From Tumebacillus avium (GTDB lineage: Bacteria > Bacillota > Bacilli > Tumebacillales > Tumebacillaceae), in NCBI RefSeq assembly GCF_002162355.1, contig NZ_CP021434.1, forward strand, positions 1,752,501-1,816,500: DNA of 64,000 bases, written 5' to 3'. Below, in pieces: positions 10,961-19,437 of this stretch. The position numbers and the translations under genes were made by a program. Positions within the stretch are counted from its first letter, which is position 1. Each line of letters starts with the position of its first letter. Under the pieces are notes generated by a model. That model did not search any database and was not told the origin of the DNA. It worked only from the letters and a program-made list of their open reading frames with translations.

Positions 10961-12406
10961 ATGACGGTACGTTTACGTTATGCACCAAGTCCGACCGGAC
11001 ATTTACATATCGGCGGCGCGCGCACCGCGCTGTTCAACTATCTGTTTGCCAAGAAACACGGCGGCACTTACATCCTGCGCATCGAGGACACCGACCAGGC
11101 GCGCAACAAAGAAAACGCGGAGCAAGGCTTCATGGAAGGCTTCCGCTGGCTCGGCCTGAACTGGAATGAAGGCCCGCAGGTGGGCGGCGAATACGGCCCG
11201 TACTCCTGCATGGAGCGCCTCGACATCTACCAGCAGCACACCGATCAGCTGCTGGCCAGCGGTCAGGCGTACTATTGCTACTGCACCGAGGCCGAACTGG
11301 AAGCGGAGCGCGAAGAGCTGGCGGCGAAAGGCGAACTGCCGCGCTACCTCGGCAAATGCCGCCATCTGACGGCGGAAGACCGCGCCAAGCATGAGAGCGA
11401 AGGGCGCAAGCGGACGATCCGTTTCCGCGTGCCGGAAGACAAGGTCTACTCTTTTAATGACATGATCCGCGGCACGGTGGAATTCGAATCGAACGGCATC
11501 GGCGATTTTGTTATCGTCAAATCGGACGGCATCCCGACCTATAACTTTGCTGTCACCATCGACGATGCGCTGATGCAGATCTCCCATGTCGCGCGCGGCG
11601 AAGAGCATCTCTCCAACACCCCGCGTCAATTGATGATCTATGAAGCGTTTGGCTGGCCGCAGCCGCTGTTTGCGCACCTGCCGCTGATCCTGAACGAAAC
11701 GGGCAAGAAGCTGTCCAAGCGCGACGAGTCGATCGTCCAGTTTATCGAGCAGTACGCAGAGCTTGGCTACCTGCCGGAAGCGATCAACAACTTCCTCGCG
11801 CTGCTCGGCTGGTCCCCGACCGTCGAACAGGAGATCTTCTCGCTGGAAGAGCTGGTTGAACAGTTTTCCTTTGACCGCGTGTCCAAGTCCGGAGCGATTT
11901 TTGACAAGGACAAGCTGGCGTGGATGAATGGCCAGTACATCAAATCGGCCGACCTCGACCGCATCGTCGATCTCGCCGCTCCGTTCCTGCAGTCGGCCGG
12001 CCGCATCGGCGCCGAGTATGACCGCGCCTGGGTCTCGCAGCTCGTTGCTTTGTACAAAGACGGCATGCTGGCCGTTTCGGAAATCGTGCCTTTGTCGGAG
12101 CTGTTCTTCACCGATGGAGTTGCATACGATGAAGAAGCAAAAGCAGTTTTGGCGGAAGAGACCGCGCCCCTCGTGCTGAAAGCATTCCGCGACAAGGTGC
12201 TGGCGCTGAGCGAATTCACCGCCGAAACGATCCAAGCCGCGCTGAAAGAAGTGCAAAAAGAGACCGGCATCAAAGGCAAAGGGCTGTTCATGCCGACCCG
12301 CGTGGCGGCGACCGGCCAGCTGCACGGCCGCGATCTCAACCAGACCCTGGCGTTGCTGGGCCGGGAAAAAGTGGCCGAGCGCATCGGAAAGTTGATTGAA
12401 CTGTAA
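10961..12406 (+). CDS. gltX: Glutamyl-tRNA synthetase
   Basis: 481 residues, class I aminoacyl-tRNA synthetase. HIGH-type motif in [11 protein letters not shown] (residues 9-19) and KMSKS-type KLSKRDES near 245. Charges tRNA-Glu; in most Bacillales the enzyme is non-discriminating and also charges tRNA-Gln for the GatCAB pathway, which is inferred here. The start ATG 10961 sits eight bases after GGGGG; longer readings would extend into ispF. The 3' end of the gene contains the promoter of the following T-box leader. A TACAAT at 10909 may be part of a gltX promoter but no good -35 was found. Confidence 0.96.
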   Translation: MTVRLRYAPSPTGHLHIGGARTALFNYLFAKKHGGTYILRIEDTDQARNKENAEQGFMEGFRWLGLNWNEGPQVGGEYGPYSCMERLDIYQQHTDQLLASGQAYYCYCTEAELEAEREELAAKGELPRYLGKCRHLTAEDRAKHESEGRKRTIRFRVPEDKVYSFNDMIRGTVEFESNGIGDFVIVKSDGIPTYNFAVTIDDALMQISHVARGEEHLSNTPRQLMIYEAFGWPQPLFAHLPLILNETGKKLSKRDESIVQFIEQYAELGYLPEAINNFLALLGWSPTVEQEIFSLEELVEQFSFDRVSKSGAIFDKDKLAWMNGQYIKSADLDRIVDLAAPFLQSAGRIGAEYDRAWVSQLVALYKDGMLAVSEIVPLSELFFTDGVAYDEEAKAVLAEETAPLVLKAFRDKVLALSEFTAETIQAALKEVQKETGIKGKGLFMPTRVAATGQLHGRDLNQTLALLGREKVAERIGKLIEL

Positions 12407-12420
12407 GCTTTTGTTAGGAT
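12392..12420 (+). promoter_or_regulatory. Promoter of the cysE-cysS T-box transcript
   Basis: TTGATT (12392-12397), 17 bp, TAGGAT (12415-12420) with TGT immediately before it (extended -10). The -35 lies inside the gltX coding sequence; the start would be near 12427, the 5' end of the T-box leader. Confidence 0.65.
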
Positions 12421-12426
12421 AGAGAG

Positions 12427-12705
12427 ACAATCCAAGATGTGCAGATCGTAAAGATCATGCGCAAGGAAGAAGTAAAGAAGCACGACCTGACAGAGAGCAC
12501 CGCCGCGAAGCATTTCGGCACGCGGGTGAGAGCGGTTGCGAGGAGACGGCTTTTTGAATGCGCCTTGCGGTTTGCGGGAGGAAATGCCCGACGGATCACC
12601 TCCGTTATCAGGTGCAGAAGCGGGTGCTTTTGATCGTAAAAGCATCAAGCAGAGTGGAACCACGGTGATTCGACCGTCTCTGTCTATTGGCAGAGGCGGT
12701 TTTTT
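12427..12705 (+). promoter_or_regulatory. T-box riboswitch, cysteine-specific
   Basis: A tRNA-sensing leader before cysE-cysS. The base of stem I is formed by CGCAAGG (12460-12466) and CCTTGCG (12563-12569). Directly above it the specifier-loop strand reads GAATGC, putting codon TGC (Cys, 12559-12561) in the specifier position, opposite an AAGAAGTA strand. The conserved T-box AGAGTGGAACCACGG is at 12651-12665. The terminator ACCGTCTCTG/CAGAGGCGGT (12673-12700) is followed by T residues. Uncharged tRNA-Cys should stabilise the antiterminator and switch on the operon. The same arrangement is known between gltX and cysE in B. subtilis. Confidence 0.93.
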
Positions 12706-12727
12706 ATTTGGGGAGGAGTGGATGTAA

Positions 12728-13402
12728 ATGTTGGGACGGATGCGGGAAGATATCCAAGTCATTTTTGACCGTGACCCGGCGGCACGCTCCACATTGGAAG
12801 TGGTGTTGACCTACTCGGGCCTGCATGCCTTGTGGGCGTATCGTGTTTCGAATTGGCTGTGGAGAGCGAATCTGCGGACTCTGGCGCGACTGAACTCGCA
12901 ACTGGCGCGCTGGGTGACCGGGATTGAGATCCATCCGGGGGCGACGATCGGACGCCGCCTGTTCATCGACCATGGGATGGGTGTGGTGATCGGGGAGACG
13001 GCGGAGATCGGCAATGACTGCACCTTGTACCAAGGCGTTACCCTCGGCGGCACAGGCAAAGAAAAAGGCAAGCGCCATCCGACCTTGGGCGACAACGTGC
13101 TGATCGCCTCGGGCGCGAAAGTGCTGGGGTCGTTTACGATCGGCGCGGGCTCGAAAGTCGGCGCGGGCTCGGTCGTGCTGCGCGAAGTGCCGCCAAACTC
13201 GACGGTGGTGGGGATTCCCGGCAAAGTGGTGATTCAGGACGGACGCCGCGTGGATGATATGGAGCAGTGCAACCTGCCCGACCCGGTCGCAGAGCAGATC
13301 AAACAGTTGCAGCAGCAGATTGATGACTTGAAGAACGAATTGGAAACACTACGTACACAAGAAGGGGGAGTGCGCGATGTCAATGTCAATACAGGTATAT
13401 AA
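12728..13402 (+). CDS. cysE: Serine O-acetyltransferase
   Basis: 224 residues. Acetylates L-serine with acetyl-CoA, the committed step of cysteine synthesis. N-terminal helical region (1-60), then the left-handed beta-helix of hexapeptide repeats (about 65-180) with [17 protein letters not shown] and [21 protein letters not shown] carrying the active-site His-Asp elements. The C-terminal 30 residues are glutamine-rich coiled coil. GGAGGAG precedes the ATG. First gene after the cysteine T-box; its 3' end overlaps cysS by 26 bases. Confidence 0.96.
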   Translation: MLGRMREDIQVIFDRDPAARSTLEVVLTYSGLHALWAYRVSNWLWRANLRTLARLNSQLARWVTGIEIHPGATIGRRLFIDHGMGVVIGETAEIGNDCTLYQGVTLGGTGKEKGKRHPTLGDNVLIASGAKVLGSFTIGAGSKVGAGSVVLREVPPNSTVVGIPGKVVIQDGRRVDDMEQCNLPDPVAEQIKQLQQQIDDLKNELETLRTQEGGVRDVNVNTGI

Positions 13403-14771
13403 CTCACTGACTCGCCAGAAAGAGCTTTTTCAAAGCATAGAGCCGGGCAAAGTCAAAATGTATGTCTGCGGCCCGACCGTCTATAACTATTTTCATATTG
13501 GCAACGCGCGGCCGTTCGTTGTCTTCGATATGATCCGCCGTTATTTTGAATATAAAGGCTATGAAGTCAACTATGTGCAGAACTTTACCGATGTTGATGA
13601 TAAGATCATCAAGCGCGGTCACGAAGAAGGCCTGACCCCGCAGGAAGTGGCCGACAAGTATATCGACAGCTATTTTGCCGATGCGGACGCCTTGCATGTG
13701 CGCCGCGCCACCGCTCATCCGCGAGTGACCGAAGAGATGCGCGAGATCATCGAGTTTATCGAGGATCTGATCCAGCGCGGCCATGCCTATGAGTCGCAGG
13801 GCGACGTCTATTTTGACACGACGACGTTCGAAGGGTACGGCAAGCTGTCCGGCCAGACGCTGGAGAATCTGATCGCCGGCGCCCGCGTCGAAGTGAGCGA
13901 TCTCAAGCGCAACCAGACCGATTTTGCGCTCTGGAAATCGGCCAAAGCCGGCGAGATCGCTTGGGATTCCCCGTGGGGACCGGGTCGTCCGGGCTGGCAC
14001 ATCGAGTGCTCGGCGATGAGCATGAAGTATCTCGGCGAGCAGATCGACATTCACGGCGGCGGTGTCGACCTGACCTTCCCGCACCATGAGAACGAGCTGG
14101 CGCAGACCGAGGCTTGCACGCACAAGCCGTTTGCCACCTATTGGATGCACAACGCGTTTGTGAACCTCGGCAATGAAAAAATGTCCAAGTCGACCGGCAA
14201 TTTCCTGACCGCCCGCGACCTGCTGCAAAAATATGACGGGACGGTGCTGCGCTTCCTGCTGCTCTCCGCGCATTACCGCAACCCGGTCAATTTTTCCGAA
14301 GAGCTGGCGGAGAATGCCAAAGCGGGCTATGAGCGGATCACGACGGCGCTCTTGAACTTGAAACACCGATTAGAGAGCGCGCCTGCGGGTCATGCTGATA
14401 CTGTAGACGCTGACAAATACCGCACGGCATTTGAAGCGGCGATGAACGATGACTTCAACTCTGCCGATGCGATCACGGCGATTTTTGACCTCGTGTCGGA
14501 TGCCAATGTGTATTTGCGCAGTGAGCAGGTGGAACAAGGGGCGCTGCAGGCGTACCTGCAGCTGATCGAAGAGTTCCTCGATGTGCTGGCTTTGGGTCCG
14601 GCAGATGAAGACGCCGGGCTGGACGCACAGGTGGAAGCGTTGATTCAAGAGCGCAACGACGCCCGCAAGTCGAAAAATTGGGGCCGGGCCGACGAGATCC
14701 GCGATGAGCTGACCGCGATGGGCATCGTGCTGGAAGACACGCCGCAGGGCGTACGCTGGAGACGGAAGTGA
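13377..14771 (+). CDS. cysS: Cysteinyl-tRNA synthetase
   Basis: 464 residues, class Ia synthetase. Zinc site starts with [17 protein letters not shown], which includes the HIGH motif; KMSKS is [10 protein letters not shown] near residue 265; the remaining zinc ligands are C and H residues around 205-235. Start ATG 13377 has AGGGGGAG six bases upstream inside cysE; ATG 13383 is a less well-placed alternative. Coupled to cysE and controlled by the same Cys T-box, so cysteine synthesis and charging respond together. Confidence 0.97.
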   Translation: MSMSIQVYNSLTRQKELFQSIEPGKVKMYVCGPTVYNYFHIGNARPFVVFDMIRRYFEYKGYEVNYVQNFTDVDDKIIKRGHEEGLTPQEVADKYIDSYFADADALHVRRATAHPRVTEEMREIIEFIEDLIQRGHAYESQGDVYFDTTTFEGYGKLSGQTLENLIAGARVEVSDLKRNQTDFALWKSAKAGEIAWDSPWGPGRPGWHIECSAMSMKYLGEQIDIHGGGVDLTFPHHENELAQTEACTHKPFATYWMHNAFVNLGNEKMSKSTGNFLTARDLLQKYDGTVLRFLLLSAHYRNPVNFSEELAENAKAGYERITTALLNLKHRLESAPAGHADTVDADKYRTAFEAAMNDDFNSADAITAIFDLVSDANVYLRSEQVEQGALQAYLQLIEEFLDVLALGPADEDAGLDAQVEALIQERNDARKSKNWGRADEIRDELTAMGIVLEDTPQGVRWRRK

Positions 14772-14775
14772 GACC

Positions 14776-15246
14776 ATGGCAGAAGAAGTGACGGAAACGA
14801 CAGAAGCAACAGGCGTGCAGGGGCTGTTTAACACAGCGGCCAAACCGGTCAAGAAGCCGCACGAGATGACCGGCCTCGCCCTCGCCTACATGGGGGATGC
14901 GGTCTGGGAGATCATCATCCGTGAGCATCTCTTGCAAAAAGGCGAGATGAAGCCGGACCGCCTGCACAAATTCGCAACCAAATTTGTCAAAGCCAAAGCG
15001 CAGTCGGATGTGCTGCACATGCTGCTGCCGGGCTTGAGCGAAGAAGAATTGTCGATCGTCAAGCGCGGGCGCAATGCCAAGTCGGGCTCCACGCCGAAAA
15101 ACGGCAGCCTGATCGACTATCGCCACGCGACCGGATTTGAGAGCCTGATGGGCTATCTTTATCTGCGCGGCGAGTATGCGCGCCTGCACGAGCTGGCCGG
15201 CGCTGCGATTCAATGGCTTTTGGATGAGACGAACCAACCAACATAG
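14776..15246 (+). CDS. mrnC: Mini-ribonuclease III
   Basis: 156 residues: an RNase III catalytic domain without a double-stranded RNA-binding domain, which defines Mini-III. The catalytic helix is ALAYMGDAVWE, with the conserved Asp, and later acidic residues near ESLMGYLYLRGEY. In B. subtilis it matures 23S rRNA ends with help from ribosomal protein L3. Starts four bases after cysS with GGAAGTGA as SD; this gene pair and the following rlmB form an RNA-processing run. Confidence 0.93.
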   Translation: MAEEVTETTEATGVQGLFNTAAKPVKKPHEMTGLALAYMGDAVWEIIIREHLLQKGEMKPDRLHKFATKFVKAKAQSDVLHMLLPGLSEEELSIVKRGRNAKSGSTPKNGSLIDYRHATGFESLMGYLYLRGEYARLHELAGAAIQWLLDETNQPT

Positions 15247-15273
15247 ACACTAACCGAAAAGGGATGAATCCAT

Positions 15274-16242
15274 ATGAGAAAAAACACGAGAGATAAAGCA
15301 CCGCGCGGACGCAAAGGGCCGGGCGCAGCAGACCGCAGAGGACCGGGGGCAGGACGCACCGGCGGCGGAGACCGCAAAGGACCTGGCGCAGAGCGCAAAG
15401 GCCCGATGGCAGACCGCCGCGGACCGGCTGCAGACCGCGACCGTGAGCGTGAACGCGTAGTTCGTCCGGAACGCATCGAGCGCGACCAAGTGTCGTTTGA
15501 AGGCGGCAACGAGCAGGTCGAAGGGCGCCATCCGGTGATGGAAGCGCTGCGTGCGGGGCGTGAGATCAACAAGATCCTCGTCGCAGAAGGCGCGCAAGGC
15601 TCGATCACCGAGCTGCTTGGCAAAGCACGTTCGAAAAACATCATCATCCAGACCGTTCCGCGCACCAAGCTTGACCAGATCTCCGAAGGGCGCAACCACC
15701 AGGGGATCATCGCCTACATCGCGGCGAAAGAGTATGTGGAACTCGATGTGATCGTGCAGGCGGCAAACAACTCGCCGCGTCCGGGCCTGATCGTCGTGCT
15801 CGACGAGATCGAAGACCCGCACAACCTCGGCTCGATCCTGCGTACGGCAGACGGGGTTGGCGCGCACGGCGTGATCATTCCGAAGCGCCGCGCCGTTCCG
15901 CTGACAGCAACGGTGGCCAAAGCATCGGCCGGCGCGATCGAACATGTGCCGGTGGCGCGCGTCGCCAACATCTCGCAGACGATCGAGCAGCTGAAAAAAG
16001 ACGGCTACTGGGTGGTCGGCACCGACGTGGACGGCGAAAACATGTACCATCAAGTCGAGATGACCGGCCCGACCGTGCTGGTGATCGGCAACGAAGGCAA
16101 AGGGCTTGGCGAAGTGGTCAAAAAGCGCTGCGACTATCTGGTGCGCCTGCCGATGGTCGGTCAAGTGCAATCGCTCAATGCCGGCGTGGCGACCGGCATC
16201 CTGCTGTACGAAGTGCTTCGTCAGCGCGGCGAAAAGAAGTAG
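15274..16242 (+). CDS. rlmB: 23S rRNA 2'-O-methyltransferase RlmB/TrmH family, with Arg/Gly-rich N-terminal extension
   Basis: 322 residues; SPOUT-class methyltransferase acting on a ribose in the 23S rRNA. The conserved core starts near residue 79 (VEGRHPVMEALRAG) with the substrate-binding domain, then the knotted SAM-binding domain with DEIEDPHNLGSILRTAD, GNEGKGLG and SLNAGVATGILLYE. B. subtilis YacO is about 249 residues; the extra 75 N-terminal residues are low complexity, rich in Arg, Gly, Pro and Asp, with repeated RKGPGA/DRRGPGA-like units. ATG 15274 has AAAGGGATG upstream; an internal ATG at residue 45 is possible but weaker. The tail is probably disordered and RNA-binding (inference). 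Confidence 0.92.
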   Translation: MRKNTRDKAPRGRKGPGAADRRGPGAGRTGGGDRKGPGAERKGPMADRRGPAADRDRERERVVRPERIERDQVSFEGGNEQVEGRHPVMEALRAGREINKILVAEGAQGSITELLGKARSKNIIIQTVPRTKLDQISEGRNHQGIIAYIAAKEYVELDVIVQAANNSPRPGLIVVLDEIEDPHNLGSILRTADGVGAHGVIIPKRRAVPLTATVAKASAGAIEHVPVARVANISQTIEQLKKDGYWVVGTDVDGENMYHQVEMTGPTVLVIGNEGKGLGEVVKKRCDYLVRLPMVGQVQSLNAGVATGILLYEVLRQRGEKK

Positions 16243-16256
16243 TTGGCTGAACTCTC

Positions 16257-16769
16257 ATGCGTGAAGTCCTGATTGTTGACGGGTACAACATCATCGGCGA
16301 CTGGCCGGAGCTTCGCGATTTGAAATACGAACGTCTCGAAGCGGCGCGTGACAAGCTGGTCGATGACCTCAAAGAGTACAAGGCGTTCACCGGGCGCGAG
16401 GTGATCATCGTGTTTGATGCGCACCTCGCCTCAGGCGGACAGACCGAAGAGGTGATCTCCGGCATCAAGATCCTCTATTCCAAGCACGAGGAGACGGCCG
16501 ACGAGCTGATCGAGCGGCTGGTGTACGAGCTCCTGCGCGAGAAAGTCAGAATGCATATCTACGTGGCGACCGGCGACTACGTGGAGCAGCAAGTCACCTT
16601 CGGGGGAGGAGCGCTGCGCATCACAGCGCGCGAACTGAAGACGGACGTGAAGAACGCCAAACGCCAGATTCGGGAAAACGTGGAGAAAAGAAACAATACC
16701 AGAAACGTCATCGACGATCATCTTTCCCCGCAAGTGCGGGAGATGTTCGAGAAATGGCGCAGAGGATAG
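16257..16769 (+). CDS. rae1: Ribosome-dependent mRNA endonuclease Rae1 (YacP, NYN domain)
   Basis: 170 residues, NYN/PIN-like nuclease fold. N-terminal EVLIVDGYNIIGDWPEL and FDAH carry acidic catalytic residues; IYVATGDYVEQQ is the third acidic block. B. subtilis Rae1 (YacP) cleaves certain mRNAs in the ribosomal A site. The SD is weak; the start lies 14 bases after rlmB, so translation is probably coupled. Last gene before a terminator. Confidence 0.92.
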   Translation: MREVLIVDGYNIIGDWPELRDLKYERLEAARDKLVDDLKEYKAFTGREVIIVFDAHLASGGQTEEVISGIKILYSKHEETADELIERLVYELLREKVRMHIYVATGDYVEQQVTFGGGALRITARELKTDVKNAKRQIRENVEKRNNTRNVIDDHLSPQVREMFEKWRRG

Positions 16770-16802
16770 ACCGTCGAAGCCAAAAACTTCCGGCGGTTTT
16801 TT
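16770..16802 (+). terminator. Terminator after rae1
   Basis: ACCGTCGAAG pairs with CTTCCGGCGGT (one bulged C), followed by a run of six T. Confidence 0.85.
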
Positions 16803-16803
16803 C

Positions 16804-16824
16804 TTTGTTCAAAATTTGTTCAAA
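16804..16824. repeat. Direct repeat upstream of the sigH promoter
   Basis: TTTGTTCAAA occurs twice (16804-16813 and 16815-16824), exactly 11 bp apart, about one helical turn, and about 32 bp upstream of the sigH -35. It could be a regulator site; no known factor is assigned. Confidence 0.5.
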
Positions 16825-16855
16825 TATTGGAGGAGGAAATGACGGAAGTTAGCAA

Positions 16856-16885
16856 TTGACCCTGCTAGATTACATAAAGTATAAT
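16856..16885 (+). promoter_or_regulatory. SigA-type promoter of sigH
   Basis: TTGACC (16856-16861), 18 bp, perfect TATAAT (16880-16885). Confidence 0.75.
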
Positions 16886-16929
16886 GAGTTCATCATTGGC
16901 GCTACGCCTCATAGTCGGAGGGATGAGAG

Positions 16930-17577
16930 TTGACAAGCATTCCTACAGGTCAAGTGCAGCATGAACTTGAAGCGATGTCTGATGAAGACTTGGTCGAACT
17001 TGTGCGACAGGGCGATGACGAAGCGCTTGAACATTTGATCCATAAATACAAAAACTTCGTACGGGCCAAGGCCCGCTCCTATTTTCTGATCGGCGCGGAC
17101 CGCGAGGACATCGTGCAGGAAGGCATGATCGGCTTATACAAGTCGATTCGCGACTTCCGCGATGACAAGCTGGCTTCCTTCAAGGCTTTTGCTGAACTGT
17201 GCATCACCCGTCAGATCATCACAGCGATCAAGACGGCGACGCGTCAGAAGCACATTCCTTTGAATTCTTACGTTTCCTTGGACAAGCCGATCTACGATGA
17301 AGATTCGGATCGTACGCTGCTCGATGTGATCTGCGGCTCCCGTGTCACCGACCCGGAAGAGCTGATCATCAACCAGGAAGAGTTTGATGACATCGAGGTG
17401 CGAATGGGCGAGATATTGAGCGACTTGGAGCGCAAGGTCCTGATGCTCTACCTCGACGGACGATCCTATCAGGAGATCGCCGTCGATCTGAAGCGCCATG
17501 TCAAGTCGATCGACAACGCACTGCAGCGGGTGAAACGCAAGCTGGAACGCTATTTGGAAATTCGGGACGTTATTTGA
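16930..17577 (+). CDS. sigH: RNA polymerase sigma-H factor
   Basis: 215 residues. Sigma-70 family factor controlling the transition state and early sporulation genes. Region 2 covers about 25-100 (LIHKYKNFVRAKARSYFLIGADREDIVQEG), region 4 about 150-210 (LSDLERKVLMLYLDGRSYQEIA and HVKSIDNALQRVKRKLE). The match to B. subtilis Spo0H is close throughout. The start is taken as TTG 16930 because GGAGGG lies seven bases upstream; an in-frame ATG at 16975 has no SD. Monocistronic, with its own promoter and terminator. Confidence 0.96.
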   Translation: MTSIPTGQVQHELEAMSDEDLVELVRQGDDEALEHLIHKYKNFVRAKARSYFLIGADREDIVQEGMIGLYKSIRDFRDDKLASFKAFAELCITRQIITAIKTATRQKHIPLNSYVSLDKPIYDEDSDRTLLDVICGSRVTDPEELIINQEEFDDIEVRMGEILSDLERKVLMLYLDGRSYQEIAVDLKRHVKSIDNALQRVKRKLERYLEIRDVI

Positions 17578-17584
17578 GAAGAAG

Positions 17585-17615
17585 AGGCGGGCCGTTTCAC
17601 AGCCCGTCTTTTTTT
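17585..17615 (+). terminator. Terminator after sigH
   Basis: AGGCGGGC (17585-17592) pairs with GCCCGTCT (17602-17609), followed by seven T. Confidence 0.88.
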
Positions 17616-17682
17616 GTTGCCCGCATTTTTCCGCCGTTTAACGGTGGTCAATGTTGTCAATCCTAGTATCAAGGCAGTTCGG

Positions 17683-17711
17683 TTGACATCAACTATGCGT
17701 TGTGCTAAATT
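17683..17711 (+). promoter_or_regulatory. SigA-type promoter of rpmG-secE-nusG
   Basis: Perfect TTGACA (17683-17688), 17 bp, TAAATT (17706-17711) with TGC before it (extended -10). Confidence 0.7.
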
Positions 17712-17777
17712 TATATGGGTATCCATGAGAATGGACAAGTTTTGATATTTAGAGCATCCAGCTAGGAGGTGTCATAG

Positions 17778-17927
17778 ATGCGAGTTAACGTGACCCTGGC
17801 TTGCACCGATTGCAAGCAACGCAACTACATCACCAAAAAGAATAAGAAGAACAACCCCGACCGCATCGAGTTGAAGAAGTTTTGCAAGTTCTGCAACACT
17901 CATACTGCGCACCGTGAAACTCGCTAA
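17778..17927 (+). CDS. rpmG: Ribosomal protein bL33, zinc-binding form
   Basis: 49 residues. Large-subunit protein near the E site. Two CxxC-type pairs (CTDC at 9-12 and CKFC at 36-39) show the zinc-binding C+ form. The SD AGGAGGTG lies eight bases before the ATG. Placed before secE as in many Bacillales. Confidence 0.95.
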   Translation: MRVNVTLACTDCKQRNYITKKNKKNNPDRIELKKFCKFCNTHTAHRETR

Positions 17928-17957
17928 TGGTGCCCTTTTTTAAGGGGGAAATCACAC

Positions 17958-18200
17958 ATGGCTAGTTCTAGTTCTGTTGCAGGTGAACAAAAGCAGTCCC
18001 GCCCGGGTTTTTTCAAGCGTTCGACCCAGTTTTTCAAGGACGCTTGGGGCGAGCTGAAGCGCGTTCGCTGGCCTAACCGCAAGGAGCTTACAAGCTACAC
18101 TTTGGTGGTTATGGGAACGTGTATTTTCATCATCCTCCTGGTCTTTGGTTTTGACCTCGGGATCAGCTACCTGCTCGAGTTGATGGGGCTGGGAGCGTAA
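17958..18200 (+). CDS. secE: Preprotein translocase subunit SecE
   Basis: 80 residues with one membrane span (about 52-72, YTLVVMGTCIFIILLVFGF). The preceding amphipathic helix carries the conserved WGELKRVRWPNRKEL motif that clamps SecY. Together with SecY (encoded later in this window) and SecG it forms the protein-conducting channel. AAGGGGGAAA serves as SD. Co-transcribed with nusG. Confidence 0.96.
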   Translation: MASSSSVAGEQKQSRPGFFKRSTQFFKDAWGELKRVRWPNRKELTSYTLVVMGTCIFIILLVFGFDLGISYLLELMGLGA

Positions 18201-18227
18201 CAAGACACAGTAACTTTTCACCAAACA

Positions 18228-18249
18228 AGGGGGGAAGGGCATCCTGCCC
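18228..18249 (+). promoter_or_regulatory. nusG ribosome binding site with hairpin spacer
   Basis: A purine run including AGGGGGGAAGGG ends at 18239, some 18 bases before the start codon. GGGCA (18237-18241), loop TCC, TGCCC (18245-18249) can form a hairpin between SD and ATG, leaving eight unpaired bases to the ATG. Confidence 0.5.
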
Positions 18250-18257
18250 TCGCGTAC

Positions 18258-18800
18258 ATGGAACAATTGGAGAAACGCTGGTATGTCGTGCATACCTACT
18301 CTGGTTACGAAAACAAGGTGAAGACCAACCTTGAAAAGCGCGTGCATTCGATGGAGATGGAAGACAAGATTTTCCGTGTCCTCGTCCCTGTGGAAGAGGA
18401 GACGGAGATCAAAAACGGCAAGAAGAAATCGGTTATGCGCAAGGTCTTCCCGGGCTACGTGCTCGTTGAGATGATCATGACCGACGATTCTTGGTATGTC
18501 GTGCGCAACACACCAGGTGTAACAGGCTTTGTCGGGTCCGCTGGGGCTGGTTCCAAGCCGACTCCTCTGTTGCCGTCTGAAGTCAAGACCATCCTTAAGT
18601 CTATGGGTGTGGATGAGACTCGCAAAAAGGTGGATTATACCCTCAAAGAAGCCGTTCGTATCGTCGAAGGGCCGTTTGCAAACTTTGTGGGTTCGATCGA
18701 GGAGATCCAAGAGGACAAGCAGAAGCTCAAAGTTCTGGTCTCTATGTTCGGACGCGAAACCCCACTTGAGCTTGACTTCGAACAGGTGGAGAAGTTATAA
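18258..18800 (+). CDS. nusG: Transcription termination/antitermination protein NusG
   Basis: 180 residues: N-terminal NGN domain (5-110, RWYVVHTYSGYENKVK and FPGYVLVEM) that binds RNA polymerase, and a C-terminal KOW domain (125-180, VRIVEGPFANFVGSIEEI). In Bacillales NusG stimulates sequence-specific pausing. The purine-rich SD (about 18228-18239) is unusually far from ATG 18258, and no closer in-frame start exists; the interval contains a GGGCA/TGCCC hairpin that would shorten the distance when folded. Confidence 0.96.
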   Translation: MEQLEKRWYVVHTYSGYENKVKTNLEKRVHSMEMEDKIFRVLVPVEEETEIKNGKKKSVMRKVFPGYVLVEMIMTDDSWYVVRNTPGVTGFVGSAGAGSKPTPLLPSEVKTILKSMGVDETRKKVDYTLKEAVRIVEGPFANFVGSIEEIQEDKQKLKVLVSMFGRETPLELDFEQVEKL

Positions 18801-18905
18801 TCTTGTCTGGTATTGCGTTGGTCTGTGATCTCACCCATCATGGGCCAATTTTAGTGGGAGGGCTTGTCCCGTTGACCACATCTTGTGAAGAAGGAGGTGG
18901 ACGTA

Positions 18906-19331
18906 GTGGCTAAAAAAGTTACCAAAATCGTGAAGCTGCAAATTCCGGCAGCAAAGGCCACCCCTGCTCCGCCGGTAGGTCCGGCGCTTGGTCAGGCTGG
19001 GGTAAACATCATGGGCTTCTGCAAAGAGTTCAACGCTCGTACCGCTGAACAGGCAGGCCTGATTATCCCGGTTGTCATCACGGTTTATGAAGACCGTTCC
19101 TTTACTTTCGAAACGAAGACTCCGCCGGCAGCTGTTCTGCTCAAAAAAGCAGCAGGCATCGAGTCCGGTTCCGGCGAACCGAACAAGAAGAAAGTTGCAA
19201 CTGTTAAGCGTGACAAGGTTCGCGAAATCGCTGAATCCAAAATGGTTGACCTCAACGCTGCGAATGTGGAATCCGCAATGCGTATGGTTGAAGGCACCGC
19301 ACGCTCTATGGGCATCGTAATCGAAGACTAA
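18906..19331 (+). CDS. rplK: Ribosomal protein uL11
   Basis: 141 residues, the usual length. The N-terminal domain contains [22 protein letters not shown], the segment contacting thiostrepton-type drugs; the C-terminal domain binds the GTPase-associated centre of 23S rRNA. GTG start at 18906, with AAGGAGGTGG ending six bases upstream; a start 21 bases earlier would place the SD inside the gene. Follows nusG after about 105 bases without a clear terminator. Confidence 0.97.
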   Translation: MAKKVTKIVKLQIPAAKATPAPPVGPALGQAGVNIMGFCKEFNARTAEQAGLIIPVVITVYEDRSFTFETKTPPAAVLLKKAAGIESGSGEPNKKKVATVKRDKVREIAESKMVDLNAANVESAMRMVEGTARSMGIVIED

Positions 19332-19359
19332 TCACTTGAATTAGCTTCGTTTCTTCGTC

Positions 19360-19383
19360 GGGTTGGCGGGTCTCTGCCAACCC
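19360..19383 (+). promoter_or_regulatory. Hairpin between rplK and rplA
   Basis: GGGTTGGC (19360-19367) and GCCAACCC (19376-19383) form a perfect 8-bp stem with an 8-base loop, followed only by TTATTCG. It could be a weak attenuator, an RNA processing site or an autoregulatory L1 site; none is proved. Confidence 0.5.
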
Positions 19384-19437
19384 TTATTCGTGGGAGGTTA
19401 CTTTGTACCGTCATTACCACATAAGGAGGAAAGATCA

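Noticed and set aside
12439..12727. Short plus-strand ORFs between gltX and cysE
   Set aside because: They fall on the T-box leader RNA and lack protein features.
16839..16859. Six-codon ORF with perfect AGGAGG before sigH
   Set aside because: Lies upstream of the sigH transcription start and ends in the -35; only expressed if read-through occurs. Kept as a note in findings, not as a gene.
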